Source: Nocardia sp. NRRL S-836 (GTDB lineage: Bacteria > Actinomycetota > Actinomycetes > Mycobacteriales > Pseudonocardiaceae). From it: a stretch of DNA of 64,000 nucleotides. Where the stretch lies: positions 682,001 through 746,000 of the forward strand of contig NZ_LGDY01000091.1 of NCBI RefSeq assembly GCF_001279525.1, read 5' to 3'. The notes beneath the pieces are model-generated. The model did not search any database and was not told the origin of the DNA. It saw only the letters and a program-made list of their open reading frames with translations. Below are positions 44,768 to 55,626 of this stretch, piece by piece; positions within the stretch are counted from its first letter, which is position 1; each line of letters starts with the position of its first letter. The position numbers were made by a program, and so were the translations under genes.

Positions 44768-46063
44768 GTGCATCTGACCGGTTCGGTGCGTCTACTGTGC
44801 CTCGTCGTGGGCACGAGGCAACTGACGTTCAGCGATGACAAGGGCGACGAGCAGGAGTGGCTCCCCGGCGATCCGCGGTCCGCCGTCGACGCGTTCCTGG
44901 AGTTCGTCGCCGAACGCCGCGAAGCCGGCACCACGTCGTTCGCCATCGAGGACGAGGAGAACGACGAGGCGCTGCTGTTGCTGTTCGAGGTGCGCGCCGT
45001 CTGCCGGGTCAAGGGCCCGCAGCACGCGCGGACCGAGTACCGCGTCGTCACCGGCCGCGGCGACCACCGCGCGCAGGTGGACACCTTCGTCCGCGGCGGT
45101 TTCGCCGCTCTCGACCCCCACGGCCCCTGGCTGCCGGACGTCGACAGCCTCCTGCGGGCGCGCTCGGCTCAGCTCCACGAGAAGGCCGCGCGCCGAGCCG
45201 ACTCCGGTTCGGACGCTCCTGAGCGGCGCCGGAAGGAGCTCCGCTCCGAGTTCGACACGTCCGTGCTGCGCCGGACCCACCCGCGCGAGCTGCGCCGCCG
45301 CCTGGAGGTGCTGACCCTCGTCGACGGACGTGAGCCGGCGACGGTTGCCGGGGTCACGCACTACGGCTTCGGCGACGCCGTCAACGCCTGGTTCACCGCC
45401 GGCGGCCGGGGCCTGGTGGTGACGTTCGACCGCACCAGCGCGCTCGACTGCTCCGACGACGCCGCCGCGCAGGCCGCGTTGTACGACGGCGTACCGGCGG
45501 ACCTCCTCGCCCTCGTGCGGAACGCGCCGGAGTCGAGCACCGCGCTCAACGTCCCGCACCCCGACGGCGGCACCCTCGTGGCCGCCACCGGGATCTTCAC
45601 CTTCGCGGGTCCCTGCGCCATGGCCGACGGCCTGGTGTCCCGCCTGCAGGAGACCGGCACGGGCATCGAGGACACCGGACTCGACCGGCTGGAGAACTTC
45701 CTCGCGCTGAAAGACTTCACCCCCGCCGCGGTCGCGCAGGCCGGACCGTGGAGCGCCGAGGACGTCGCGAGGGGCTTCGCCGCCTCCGCACCGGAACAGG
45801 CCGTGCCGGCGCTCGACAAGGAGGCGGTGGACCGCTTCTGCGAGATCTGGGCCGACTCCGGGTACAACGACCGCTGGGACGTGCACTACGTCCTGTTCGA
45901 CAGCTACACGGTCGAGGAGGCGGGCGAACGCCGGGACGACCTCCTGGAACTGGTCGGGACCCTCGGGCTCGACCGCGTCGACGCCCCGCCGGAAGCCACC
46001 ACCGGCGAGGTGTGGGTTCGCACCGATCCCCGCATCGACGCGGAACTCGGGAACTGGGCGTGA
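44768..46063 (+). CDS. Hypothetical protein, 431 residues
   Basis: Starts at GTG 44768; GTG codons at 44786 and about 44807 are alternatives, and the first residues look unlike the rest. A mixed alpha/beta soluble protein rich in acidic residues (FAIEDEENDEALLLLFEV; RFCEIWADSGYNDRWDVHYVLFD, about residues 360-382). No signal peptide, membrane helix or catalytic motif recognised. Codon use is clearly coding throughout. Family unknown. Confidence 0.75.
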   Translation: MHLTGSVRLLCLVVGTRQLTFSDDKGDEQEWLPGDPRSAVDAFLEFVAERREAGTTSFAIEDEENDEALLLLFEVRAVCRVKGPQHARTEYRVVTGRGDHRAQVDTFVRGGFAALDPHGPWLPDVDSLLRARSAQLHEKAARRADSGSDAPERRRKELRSEFDTSVLRRTHPRELRRRLEVLTLVDGREPATVAGVTHYGFGDAVNAWFTAGGRGLVVTFDRTSALDCSDDAAAQAALYDGVPADLLALVRNAPESSTALNVPHPDGGTLVAATGIFTFAGPCAMADGLVSRLQETGTGIEDTGLDRLENFLALKDFTPAAVAQAGPWSAEDVARGFAASAPEQAVPALDKEAVDRFCEIWADSGYNDRWDVHYVLFDSYTVEEAGERRDDLLELVGTLGLDRVDAPPEATTGEVWVRTDPRIDAELGNWA

Positions 46064-46105
46064 GGAGCTGACCTCGCGCGCCGTTCGGGTGTGCGCTCAA
46101 GCACA

Positions 46106-46145
46106 AAGTGGAAGAGACCTTCAACTTGGAATAGCTCTTCCACTT
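46106..46145. promoter_or_regulatory. Probable TetR operator dyad
   Basis: Perfect 11-bp inverted repeat AAGTGGAAGAG (46106-46116) and CTCTTCCACTT (46135-46145), with a second, related half-site (ACTTGGAA) in the spacer. It ends 16 bases before the TetR start and probably overlaps the promoter. Confidence 0.75.
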
Positions 46146-46161
46146 AGCTAGGCTTCGGCAC

Positions 46162-46791
46162 GTGACCGAAGCGGCTCCTCCTCTGCGTCGTGATGCCGAG
46201 CGCAACCGCCAGCTGCTGCTGCGCACCGCGTACGACCTCATGGCGGCGCAAGGGCTGGACGTGTCCTATGAGGACATCGCGCGCGCCGCCGGTACCGGGA
46301 TGGGCACGATGTACCGGCGCTTCCCGCACCGGCAGGACCTCCTGGACGCGCTGTTCAGCGACCACATCGACACGGTGATCGGCTTGGCGGAGCAGGCGTC
46401 GCGGCACGAGGACGCCTGGGCCGGGCTCGCCTGGTTCCTGGAGCGGCAACTCGAGATCGAAGCGCAGAGCCGGGGGCTGGGGGAGCTGCTGCGCAGCCGC
46501 AACCAGGCCACCGGGTCGGTGCTGCGGGCGCGCGAGCGGATGACGCCGCTGGTGGCCGACCTGGTCGACCGGGCCGTCCGCGCGGGTCAGCTGCCGCAGG
46601 GGGTGACGCCCGCGGACTTCGCCGCGGTGCACGTGATGGTGGGCAGCGTCATGGACGCCTCCCGCACCCACACCCCGCACCTGTGGCGCCGCGCTCTCCG
46701 CATCGCCCTCGCGGGCGTGCGCCACGCCGACCTGTCCGGCGACCAGCCGGACGAGACGGTCATCGACCGGCTCTACAACGACAAGACGTGA
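46162..46791 (+). CDS. TetR family regulator
   Basis: 209 residues from GTG 46162. The helix-turn-helix (VSYEDIARAAGTGMGTMYRRFP, about residues 34-55) and HRQDLLDALF are typical TetR. The C-terminal domain is a helical ligand-binding region. It probably represses itself and the adjacent oxidoreductase gene, 11 bases downstream, through the dyad just upstream. Confidence 0.94.
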   Translation: MTEAAPPLRRDAERNRQLLLRTAYDLMAAQGLDVSYEDIARAAGTGMGTMYRRFPHRQDLLDALFSDHIDTVIGLAEQASRHEDAWAGLAWFLERQLEIEAQSRGLGELLRSRNQATGSVLRARERMTPLVADLVDRAVRAGQLPQGVTPADFAAVHVMVGSVMDASRTHTPHLWRRALRIALAGVRHADLSGDQPDETVIDRLYNDKT

Positions 46792-46802
46792 AGGCACACC
46801 CC

Positions 46803-47195
46803 ATGACGGCTCTGTCCGACGACCTGGTCGCGGTTCTCAACGCCAAGGCCATCTGCTTCATCACCACGCTGATGCCCGACGGGTCGCCGCAGATCTCCCA
46901 GACCTGGGCGGGCACGGACGGCGAACACGTGCTCATCAACACCGTGGCGACCCACCAGAAGACCCGCAACGTCCAACGCGACCCGCGCATCGCCATCGGC
47001 ATCGCCGACCCGGCCGCGCCTTCCCGCTACTGGGCGCTGCGCGGCAGTGTCGTGGCCATGACCACCGACGGCGCCCGCGAGCACATCGACGCGTTGTCCC
47101 ACAAGTACATCGGCCGGCCCTACCCCGGTTTCGGCGGCGGTGAGCAGCAGCGCGTGCTCCTCACCGTGAAGGTCGACCGGGTGCACACGCCCTGA
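46803..47195 (+). CDS. PPOX-class F420/FMN-dependent oxidoreductase
   Basis: 130 residues, ATG after GAAGG. The split-barrel flavin-fold pattern is present: AICFITTLMPDGSPQISQTWAG (about 16-37), NTVATHQKTRNVQRDPRIAIGI and the HKYIGRPYPG loop. These F420-dependent reductases act on quinones, biliverdin-like or xenobiotic substrates; the substrate here is unknown. Operon with the preceding TetR gene. Confidence 0.9.
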   Translation: MTALSDDLVAVLNAKAICFITTLMPDGSPQISQTWAGTDGEHVLINTVATHQKTRNVQRDPRIAIGIADPAAPSRYWALRGSVVAMTTDGAREHIDALSHKYIGRPYPGFGGGEQQRVLLTVKVDRVHTP

Positions 47196-47339
47196 GCCGG
47201 CCACCTGCCCGTCACAGTCCCAGGTGGACGAACCCCACCTGGGCGCCGAGGTGGTCGGGCATCCGGTCGCGTTCCGCGCGGATCGCGCCGTCGGCGGGTA
47301 GGACGAGACGACGTCGTCCAGCGCGGAGTACGCGGATCC

Positions 47340-49427
<2,088 letters not shown>

Positions 49428-49445
49428 TCACCGGCCGGCGCCGGT

Positions 49446-50231
49446 TCAGCGCCGGATGACGTCGTCGATCAGGTTCCTCGCGACCTCGCGGAGTTTCAGG
49501 TTCTCGTTCTGCGACTTCTGGACGAGCATGCCGAAGGCGTCGTCCGCCGTGCAGGCGTGCACCGCCATGAGGACGCCCTTGGCCTGTTCGATCACCGCTC
49601 TGGACACCAGCGCGGTCTCGAGGTTCTTGATGTGGTCCTGCGAGCGTTGCGACCGGTGGGAACTGCCGATCGCGGCGCTGGCGGCCGTGGTGAACAGCCG
49701 CATGACGCTCTCGTCGAACGGGTCGAACGCGGCGGGGGAGTAGCTGTAGATGTTGAGCGAACCCACGTGCACGGCGTCGTTGTGGTCGGAGGCCGGCAGG
49801 GCGATCGGCACGGACAGGTAGGCGCGGACGCCGTGCTGGTCGGCGGAGGTCTCGAACTCGGGCCAGGCGTCGTGGTTCTCGCCGACGACCGCGCGGACGG
49901 CGTGCAGGGTGCGGGCGGCCTCCAGGCAGGGGCCGCGGTTGGCGCCGTACTGCTTCTCGTCGATCTCGATGAGGGTGGTGTCGCTCGCGGCCGCGGTTCT
50001 CGGCTGCTCCGGGTTCACGGTGATCGTCACGGCGTCGGCGTCCTGGATCGCTCTCGTCGCGGTCTCCGCGAGCCGCTGCAGGACCTCGTCCAGGGGTTCC
50101 TCGTCGGAGAAGCCGTCCCGCAGCGCCGCCAGCGCCGCGGTCGCCTCGTCCAGGCGGTCCACGGCGTCCTGCCGGTCCGTTTCTGCGGGCCGGACGTCGC
50201 CCTGTCCAGTCAGAGCCGTGAGGTCGTCCAT
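49446..50231 (-). CDS. GAF-ANTAR RNA-binding antiterminator
   Basis: 261 residues from ATG 50231. A GAF sensor occupies about 30-170 (ADAVTITVNPEQPRTAAAS, VRAYLSVPIALPA). The C-terminal ANTAR domain (about 195-255) shows the three-helix signature: VIEQAKGVLMAVHACTADDAF and LREVARNLIDDVI. ANTAR proteins bind two-hairpin RNA motifs and prevent termination. Its placement inside the arabinan-degradation locus raises the possibility of control over neighbouring transcripts, but this protein class is also common alone. Confidence 0.93.
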   Translation of the reverse strand: MDDLTALTGQGDVRPAETDRQDAVDRLDEATAALAALRDGFSDEEPLDEVLQRLAETATRAIQDADAVTITVNPEQPRTAAASDTTLIEIDEKQYGANRGPCLEAARTLHAVRAVVGENHDAWPEFETSADQHGVRAYLSVPIALPASDHNDAVHVGSLNIYSYSPAAFDPFDESVMRLFTTAASAAIGSSHRSQRSQDHIKNLETALVSRAVIEQAKGVLMAVHACTADDAFGMLVQKSQNENLKLREVARNLIDDVIRR

Positions 50232-50547
50232 GCCGCATCGCCTTTCGCCGAGAACGAGTTCGCGGCGCTGGATGCTCAACGCTCGCACCGAATGATACGG
50301 CGCAGGAGTTCGGGTGACTGCGGCACACCGGGTGAGGAACCGAACCGGTGCGGGTGCTGGAGTGTTCAACAGCCCGCACCGGTTCAGGCCGGCCACCAGA
50401 GGTGGCCTACCGTGCTGAACTCGCGCGCGCACGGTATCGGGTCATTACCCCGATTCGGATCAAGTAACTCCTGCATCGCGGCATCGGTCCGATGTTGCCG
50501 GTGGACGAGCGGTGCGCGGCACGGGTCCGTGCCGCAGGTTGTCCCTT

Positions 50548-50559
50548 GTTATCGCTAAC
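50548..50559. promoter_or_regulatory. LacI-type operator GTTATCGCTAAC
   Basis: Imperfect 12-base palindrome (GTTAnCGnTAAC pattern) upstream of the GH43 operon. It pairs with an almost identical site 101 bases downstream. Confidence 0.65.
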
Positions 50560-50648
50560 GTCCGCACCCCGTCCCTACGCTTGCTGGATGAGGCCTCCTG
50601 GTTCACGTGCTTGAAGTTCTTGCCAGACGGGCCGTCAGGCCACATAGT

Positions 50649-50660
50649 GTTAACGCTAAC
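50649..50660. promoter_or_regulatory. LacI-type operator GTTAACGCTAAC
   Basis: 12-base near-palindrome 35 bases before the GH43 start. It matches the 50548 copy at 11 of 12 positions, while differing in sequence from the sites at the GH54 gene. Confidence 0.7.
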
Positions 50661-50695
50661 TACCGGGCCCTCTCAACGTCGCAAGGAGCCGGTTC

Positions 50696-52054
50696 ATGCG
50701 CTTGTCCCTGCCGTGCAGTGCGCGCTCCGCCAGGAGGGCCGCGCTGATCGTTGCCATGAGCGTGCTCGCCGCCGTCGCCGCACCCCCGGTGGCCTCGGCC
50801 GCCGGCCCCGCACCGCACTACCTGATGACGGCGTTCACCAACAGCAGCGAGTCGAACATGTACGTCTACGACTCGGCGAACGCGACCAACTTCACGCAGG
50901 TCAGAGCCAACGCCTACACGCCGCCGACCGGTCTGATCCGCGATCCGAGCGTGCTGCGGCACACCGACGGCTACTACTACATCGTCTACACGACGAACTG
51001 GACCGGCGACACGATCGGCTTCGCCCGCAGCGCGGACTACGTCACCTGGACGTTCCTGCGCAACGTCCGCGTCGGGCTCAACGGGTCCACCGGCAGCACC
51101 TGGGCGCCGGAGTGGTTCAAGGACTCCGACGGCAGCGTGCACGTGATCTTCTCGGCGTCCTCGACGGGAACGGCGGGGCAGTTCCGGCCGTACCGGATCA
51201 CCGCGACGAACGCGGACCTGTCGGCGTGGACCAGCCCGGTCGCGCTCGGCATCCCGGCGAACTACATCGACAGCCACGTGGTCAAGGTCGGCGGCACGTA
51301 CCACAACTTCCTCAAGAACGAGACGTCGAAGTACGTCGAGCACGCCACCGCCACCTCGTTGAACGGTCCCTGGACCTTCGTCGGCACCGGCGACTGGGCT
51401 GGCTGGGGCTCCGGGCTGGAGGGGCCGGCGCTCGTGCGGCTGCCGGACGGGCGCTGGCGGATCTACTTCGACCAGTACGGCCAGCACCGGTACTTCTACG
51501 CCGACAGCACGAACCTCACCTCGTTCGGCGGCAAGGTCGAGCTGCCGGGGCTCTCCGGTGTCGCACGGCACTTCACGGTGCTGCGCGAGGACTCCGGCGA
51601 CGGCACCGCCGTGCCGACCGGCAACCGGTCGCTGCTCTCGGTCAGCCACCCGGACCGCTACCTGCGGCACCGCGACAACCTGGCCTACGTCGAGCCGGTG
51701 AGCGCGTCCAGCAGCGCGTCGGCCCGTCAGGACGCGACGTTCACGATCGTGCCGGGCCTCGCGAACGGCAACTGCCACTCGTTCCGGTCGGTGAACTTCC
51801 CCGACCGCTACCTGCGGCACTACGCCTTCCGCGTCCGGCTCGACGTCAACTCCGGCGACGCGGTGTTCGCCCGCGACGCCACGTTCTGCGGCCGCGCCGG
51901 ACTGGCCGGCGGCACCAGCACGTCGTTCGAGTCCTACTCCCACCCCGGCCGCTACCTGCGCCACTACAACTACGAGGTGCGCGTCGACTGGCGCACCTCC
52001 GACGCGGTGTTCGCCCGCGACGCGTCGTTCACCGTGTCCGCGCCACTGGCTTGA
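50696..52054 (+). CDS. Secreted GH43 glycosidase with AbfB (CBM42-like) domain
   Basis: 452 residues, ATG with AGGAGC upstream. Signal peptide about 1-35 (ending PPVASAAG). A five-bladed GH43-type catalytic domain follows: Asp in IRDPSVLRHTDG, the modulating Asp in YIDSHVVKVGG and the acid Glu in GLEGPALVRLPDG. The C-terminal about 140 residues contain repeated FPDRYLRHY/HPGRYLRHY motifs of the AbfB beta-trefoil, which binds arabinofuranose side chains. Likely an extracellular arabinofuranosidase or related enzyme; exact specificity is not determinable. The next GH43 gene starts 12 bases after this stop. Confidence 0.92.
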   Translation: MRLSLPCSARSARRAALIVAMSVLAAVAAPPVASAAGPAPHYLMTAFTNSSESNMYVYDSANATNFTQVRANAYTPPTGLIRDPSVLRHTDGYYYIVYTTNWTGDTIGFARSADYVTWTFLRNVRVGLNGSTGSTWAPEWFKDSDGSVHVIFSASSTGTAGQFRPYRITATNADLSAWTSPVALGIPANYIDSHVVKVGGTYHNFLKNETSKYVEHATATSLNGPWTFVGTGDWAGWGSGLEGPALVRLPDGRWRIYFDQYGQHRYFYADSTNLTSFGGKVELPGLSGVARHFTVLREDSGDGTAVPTGNRSLLSVSHPDRYLRHRDNLAYVEPVSASSSASARQDATFTIVPGLANGNCHSFRSVNFPDRYLRHYAFRVRLDVNSGDAVFARDATFCGRAGLAGGTSTSFESYSHPGRYLRHYNYEVRVDWRTSDAVFARDASFTVSAPLA

Positions 52055-52065
52055 AAGGACAGTCG

Positions 52066-53505
52066 ATGAAGACAGCCCTGCAGCGTCTCCTCGTGCTGGT
52101 AACGATCACCCTGCTCGGTGTGGCCGGTCTGCCCGTGACACAGGCGAGCGCGACGCCCGCGGTGCGGTACACGAACCCGATCGCTCCGCAGCGCGCCGAC
52201 CCGCACATCTTCAAGCACACCGACGGCTTCTACTACTTCACCGCGACGGTGCCGGAGTACGACCGGATCGTCCTGCGCCGCGCGACCACGATCCAGGGCC
52301 TGGCCACCGCGCAGGAGACCGTGATCTGGCGCAAGCACTCGAGCGGTGAGATGGCCGCCCACATCTGGGCGCCGGAGATCCACTTCATCAACGGCAGGTG
52401 GTACGTCTACTTCGCCGCCGGGCGCAGCGACGACATCTGGCGCATCCGGATGTACGTGCTGGAGAGCTCCGCGGCCGACCCGCTGACCGGCGGGTGGACC
52501 GAACGCGGCCGCATCACGACCCCGTGGGACACCTTCTCGCTGGACGCCTCCACGTTCGTCAACAACGGCGTGCGGTACCTGATCTGGGCTCAGCAGGAAC
52601 CGGGCATCGCCACGAACTCCAACCTCTACATCGCCCGCATGGGCGCCAACCCGTGGACGATCACCGGCGCGGTGACCAGGCTGACCGTGCCGACGCTGGC
52701 CTGGGAGACCCGCGGCTACAAGGTGGCCGAGGGACCGACGGTCCTGCAGCACAACGGAAAGCTCTTCCTCACGTACTCGGCCAGCGCCACCGACGCGAAC
52801 TACTGCCTCGGCATGCTGACCGCGTCGGCGTCGGCCGACCCGCTGAACGCCGCGTCGTGGACCAAGAGCCAGAACCCGGTGTTCGCCACCAACGCGGCGA
52901 CCGGCCAGTACGGGCCGGGCCACAACTCGTTCACGGTGTCGGAGGACGGCCGCAGCGACGTGATGGTCTACCACGACCGCAACTACCGCGACATCAGCGG
53001 TGACCCGCTCAACGACCCGAACCGCCGCACCCGTGTGCAGAAGGTCTACTACCGGTCCGACGGCACACCGGACTTCGGAATCCCGGTGGCGGACGGCCCG
53101 ACCCCGGTCCGGCTCAAGGCGTACAGCGCCGCCGACCGGTTCGTCCGGCACTGGGACTACCGCGCGCGGCTGGAGGCCGACGTCACCCCGCTGGCCGACT
53201 CGCAGTTCCGGGTGGTGGCCGGGCTGACCGGCACCGGCACGGTCTCGCTGGAGTCGGCCAACTTCCCCGGCTACTACCTGCGGCACCGCAACAACGAGCT
53301 GTGGGTCGAGCGCACCGACGGCAGCACCCTGTTCCGCAACGACGCCAGCTTCACCCAGCGCGCCGGGCTCGCCGACGGCGCCGCGGCGTCGTTCGAGTCG
53401 GTGAACTTCCCCGGCCGCTATCTGCGGCACAGCAACGGTCTGCTGTTCCTGCAGGCGGTGACCGATGCTCAGGGAAGGGCGGACGCGACGTTCCTCCTGG
53501 AGTGA
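52066..53505 (+). CDS. Secreted exo-alpha-L-arabinofuranosidase (GH43, subfamily 26-like) with AbfB domain
   Basis: 479 residues from ATG 52066, after AAAGGA. Signal peptide about 1-29 (ending TQASA). The catalytic triad is visible: Asp in RADPHIFKHTDG, Asp in SLDASTF and Glu in KVAEGPTVLQHNG. This follows Streptomyces exo-1,5-alpha-arabinofuranosidases such as Araf43A, which also carry a C-terminal AbfB/CBM42; here that domain is about 350-479 with FPGYYLRHRN and FPGRYLRHSN. Operon partner of the upstream GH43. Confidence 0.94.
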   Translation: MKTALQRLLVLVTITLLGVAGLPVTQASATPAVRYTNPIAPQRADPHIFKHTDGFYYFTATVPEYDRIVLRRATTIQGLATAQETVIWRKHSSGEMAAHIWAPEIHFINGRWYVYFAAGRSDDIWRIRMYVLESSAADPLTGGWTERGRITTPWDTFSLDASTFVNNGVRYLIWAQQEPGIATNSNLYIARMGANPWTITGAVTRLTVPTLAWETRGYKVAEGPTVLQHNGKLFLTYSASATDANYCLGMLTASASADPLNAASWTKSQNPVFATNAATGQYGPGHNSFTVSEDGRSDVMVYHDRNYRDISGDPLNDPNRRTRVQKVYYRSDGTPDFGIPVADGPTPVRLKAYSAADRFVRHWDYRARLEADVTPLADSQFRVVAGLTGTGTVSLESANFPGYYLRHRNNELWVERTDGSTLFRNDASFTQRAGLADGAAASFESVNFPGRYLRHSNGLLFLQAVTDAQGRADATFLLE

Positions 53506-53956
53506 CGCCGCTCGTTTCCGCGCCATTTCCCCGCGCTGGCGAACGGCAATGGCCGCCCCGGTGAGCAATGAGCCCGACGGTGTGGGCCACGCCTGGGTAA
53601 TTCGGTTGTCCAGGCGTGGTCGCACCTGCTCAGAGCATGTTCGGAGGCGCCAGTCGACGCGCATCTCGTGCTAAAAAATCGCTTCTTTTAGCAATGCGCA
53701 ATGCGTCGACTCCTGTTGTCGAAACATTTCTCCGCACCTTGACCGGAAGGAGATCGTCCTCCACGATTCGAGGTATGCGATCGGCACTGGCGGCAGCGAC
53801 AACTCAGCCCGTGCGCCTCTCTCCCGCACACGGATTGTCGACGCTGACGTAATAGCTGTTCGTGAAGAGGGCGCGCGATGGACCACTCGGCGCAAGCGGT
53901 CGTTCGAACGTTGCCCGTGCCGCGGTATTTCCCACCTCGACGAAGAGGAGCAGGCC
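53506..53956. promoter_or_regulatory. Intergenic region before the GH62 gene
   Basis: 451 bases without a supported gene. It is less GC-rich around 53660-53720. A perfect CGTTCGAACG palindrome lies at 53901-53910, about 47 bases before the GH62 start, and is a candidate operator; it is not the same as the other sugar-operator sequences in this locus. Confidence 0.5.
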
Positions 53957-55489
53957 ATGGTCCGGACAGACCATCATCCGCCCACCGCAGTCCCACGCAC
54001 GCGCGGTCGCCGCCTCGCGAGCGTCGCCGCCGTCGTCTCCGTGCTCATCGGCGGTCTGCTGGTGGCGTTCAACGCGGCGCCCGTGTCGGCGGCGACGGTC
54101 GACACCACCGCCTGGTACGTGCTGGTGAACCGCAACAGCGGCAAGGCGCTGGACGTCTACAACCTCGCCACGAACGACGGCGCGCGGATCACCCAGTGGG
54201 CCCGCAACGACGGCAACCAGCAGCAGTGGCAGTTCGTCGACTCCGGCGACGGCTACTACCGCGTGAAGTCGCGGCTGTCGGACAAGGTTCTCGACGTCTA
54301 CAACTTCTCCACCGCCGACGGCGGCAACATCGTGCAGTGGGCCGACAGCAACGGCACCAACCAGCAGTTCCGGCTCGCCGACTCCGACGGCGGCTACGTG
54401 CGGCTGGTCAACCGCAACAGCAACAAGGCCGTCGAGGTCCAGGGCGCGTCCACCGCCGACGGCGGCAACGTCGTGCAGTACAGCGACTGGGGTGGCACCA
54501 ACCAGCAGTGGCAGCTGGTCCGCGTCGGCGGCGGCACGGGCCCCACCACCACGACGACCACGACGCCCGGCAACCCCGGCACGTGCTCCCTGCCGTCGAC
54601 CTACCGCTGGTCGTCGACGGGCGCGCTGGCGCAGCCCAGGCAGGGCTGGGTCTCGCTCAAGGACTTCACGCACGTCATGTACAACGGCAAGCACCTGGTC
54701 TACGCCACGACGCACGACACGGGCAGCAGCTGGGGCTCGATGAACTTCACGCCGTTCACGAACTGGTCCGACATGGGTTCGGCCGGCCAGAACGCGATGA
54801 GCTCGGGCACCGTGGCACCCACGCTGTTCTACTTCGCACCGAAGAACATCTGGGTGCTGACCTACCAGTGGGGCCCGACCACGTTCAGCTACAAGACGTC
54901 GAACGACCCCACCAACGCCAACGGCTGGTCGGCCGCGCAGACGCTGTTCACCGGCCGCATCCCCAACTCCGGCACGGGCGCCATCGACCAGACGATCATC
55001 GGTGACGGCCAGAACATGTACCTGTTCTTCGCCGGTGACAACGGCAAGATCTACCGCGCCAGCATGCCGATCGGGAACTTCCCCGGCAGCTTCGGCTCGT
55101 CCTACACCGAGATCATGAGCGACACCACGAACAACCTGTTCGAGGCCGTCGAGGTCTACAAGGTCCAGGGCCAGAACCAGTACCTGATGATCGTCGAGGC
55201 CATCGGCAGCGGCGGGCGCTACTTCCGCTCGTTCACCTCCAGCAGCCTCAACGGTTCCTGGACCCCGCAGGCCGCCACCGAGAGCAAGCCGTTCGCGGGC
55301 AAGGCCAACAGCGGTGCCACGTGGACCAACGACATCAGCCACGGTGACCTGATCCGCACCAACCCCGACCAGACCAAGACCATCGACCCCTGCAACCTGC
55401 AGCTGCTCTACCAGGGCCGCAGCCCCAACTCCGGCGGCGACTACGGCAAGCTGCCCTACCGGCCGGGTGTGCTGACGCTGCAGCGCTGA
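53957..55489 (+). CDS. Secreted GH62 alpha-L-arabinofuranosidase with N-terminal ricin-type lectin
   Basis: 510 residues, ATG seven bases after GAGGAG. Signal sequence about 1-45 with a hydrophobic core [17 protein letters not shown]. Residues about 50-190 are a ricin B trefoil with repeated QQWQF/NQQWQL motifs (CBM13). A short [12 protein letters not shown] linker leads to GH62 (about 205-510): [49 protein letters not shown] and [18 protein letters not shown]62 enzymes release arabinose from arabinoxylan. It complements the GH54 and GH43 enzymes here. Confidence 0.95.
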   Translation: MVRTDHHPPTAVPRTRGRRLASVAAVVSVLIGGLLVAFNAAPVSAATVDTTAWYVLVNRNSGKALDVYNLATNDGARITQWARNDGNQQQWQFVDSGDGYYRVKSRLSDKVLDVYNFSTADGGNIVQWADSNGTNQQFRLADSDGGYVRLVNRNSNKAVEVQGASTADGGNVVQYSDWGGTNQQWQLVRVGGGTGPTTTTTTTPGNPGTCSLPSTYRWSSTGALAQPRQGWVSLKDFTHVMYNGKHLVYATTHDTGSSWGSMNFTPFTNWSDMGSAGQNAMSSGTVAPTLFYFAPKNIWVLTYQWGPTTFSYKTSNDPTNANGWSAAQTLFTGRIPNSGTGAIDQTIIGDGQNMYLFFAGDNGKIYRASMPIGNFPGSFGSSYTEIMSDTTNNLFEAVEVYKVQGQNQYLMIVEAIGSGGRYFRSFTSSSLNGSWTPQAATESKPFAGKANSGATWTNDISHGDLIRTNPDQTKTIDPCNLQLLYQGRSPNSGGDYGKLPYRPGVLTLQR

Positions 55490-55626
55490 CCACCTGAACC
55501 GAGTCCGACCCCAGGGCCGGCGTCCTCACCGCACGGGTGAGCACGTCGGCCCGTCGGCGTTCGAGCGCGTCGACGTCCAATGAGAGCAAGGAATCCGCCG
55601 GGATCCAGGCGAGGGCGGTGAAGGAC

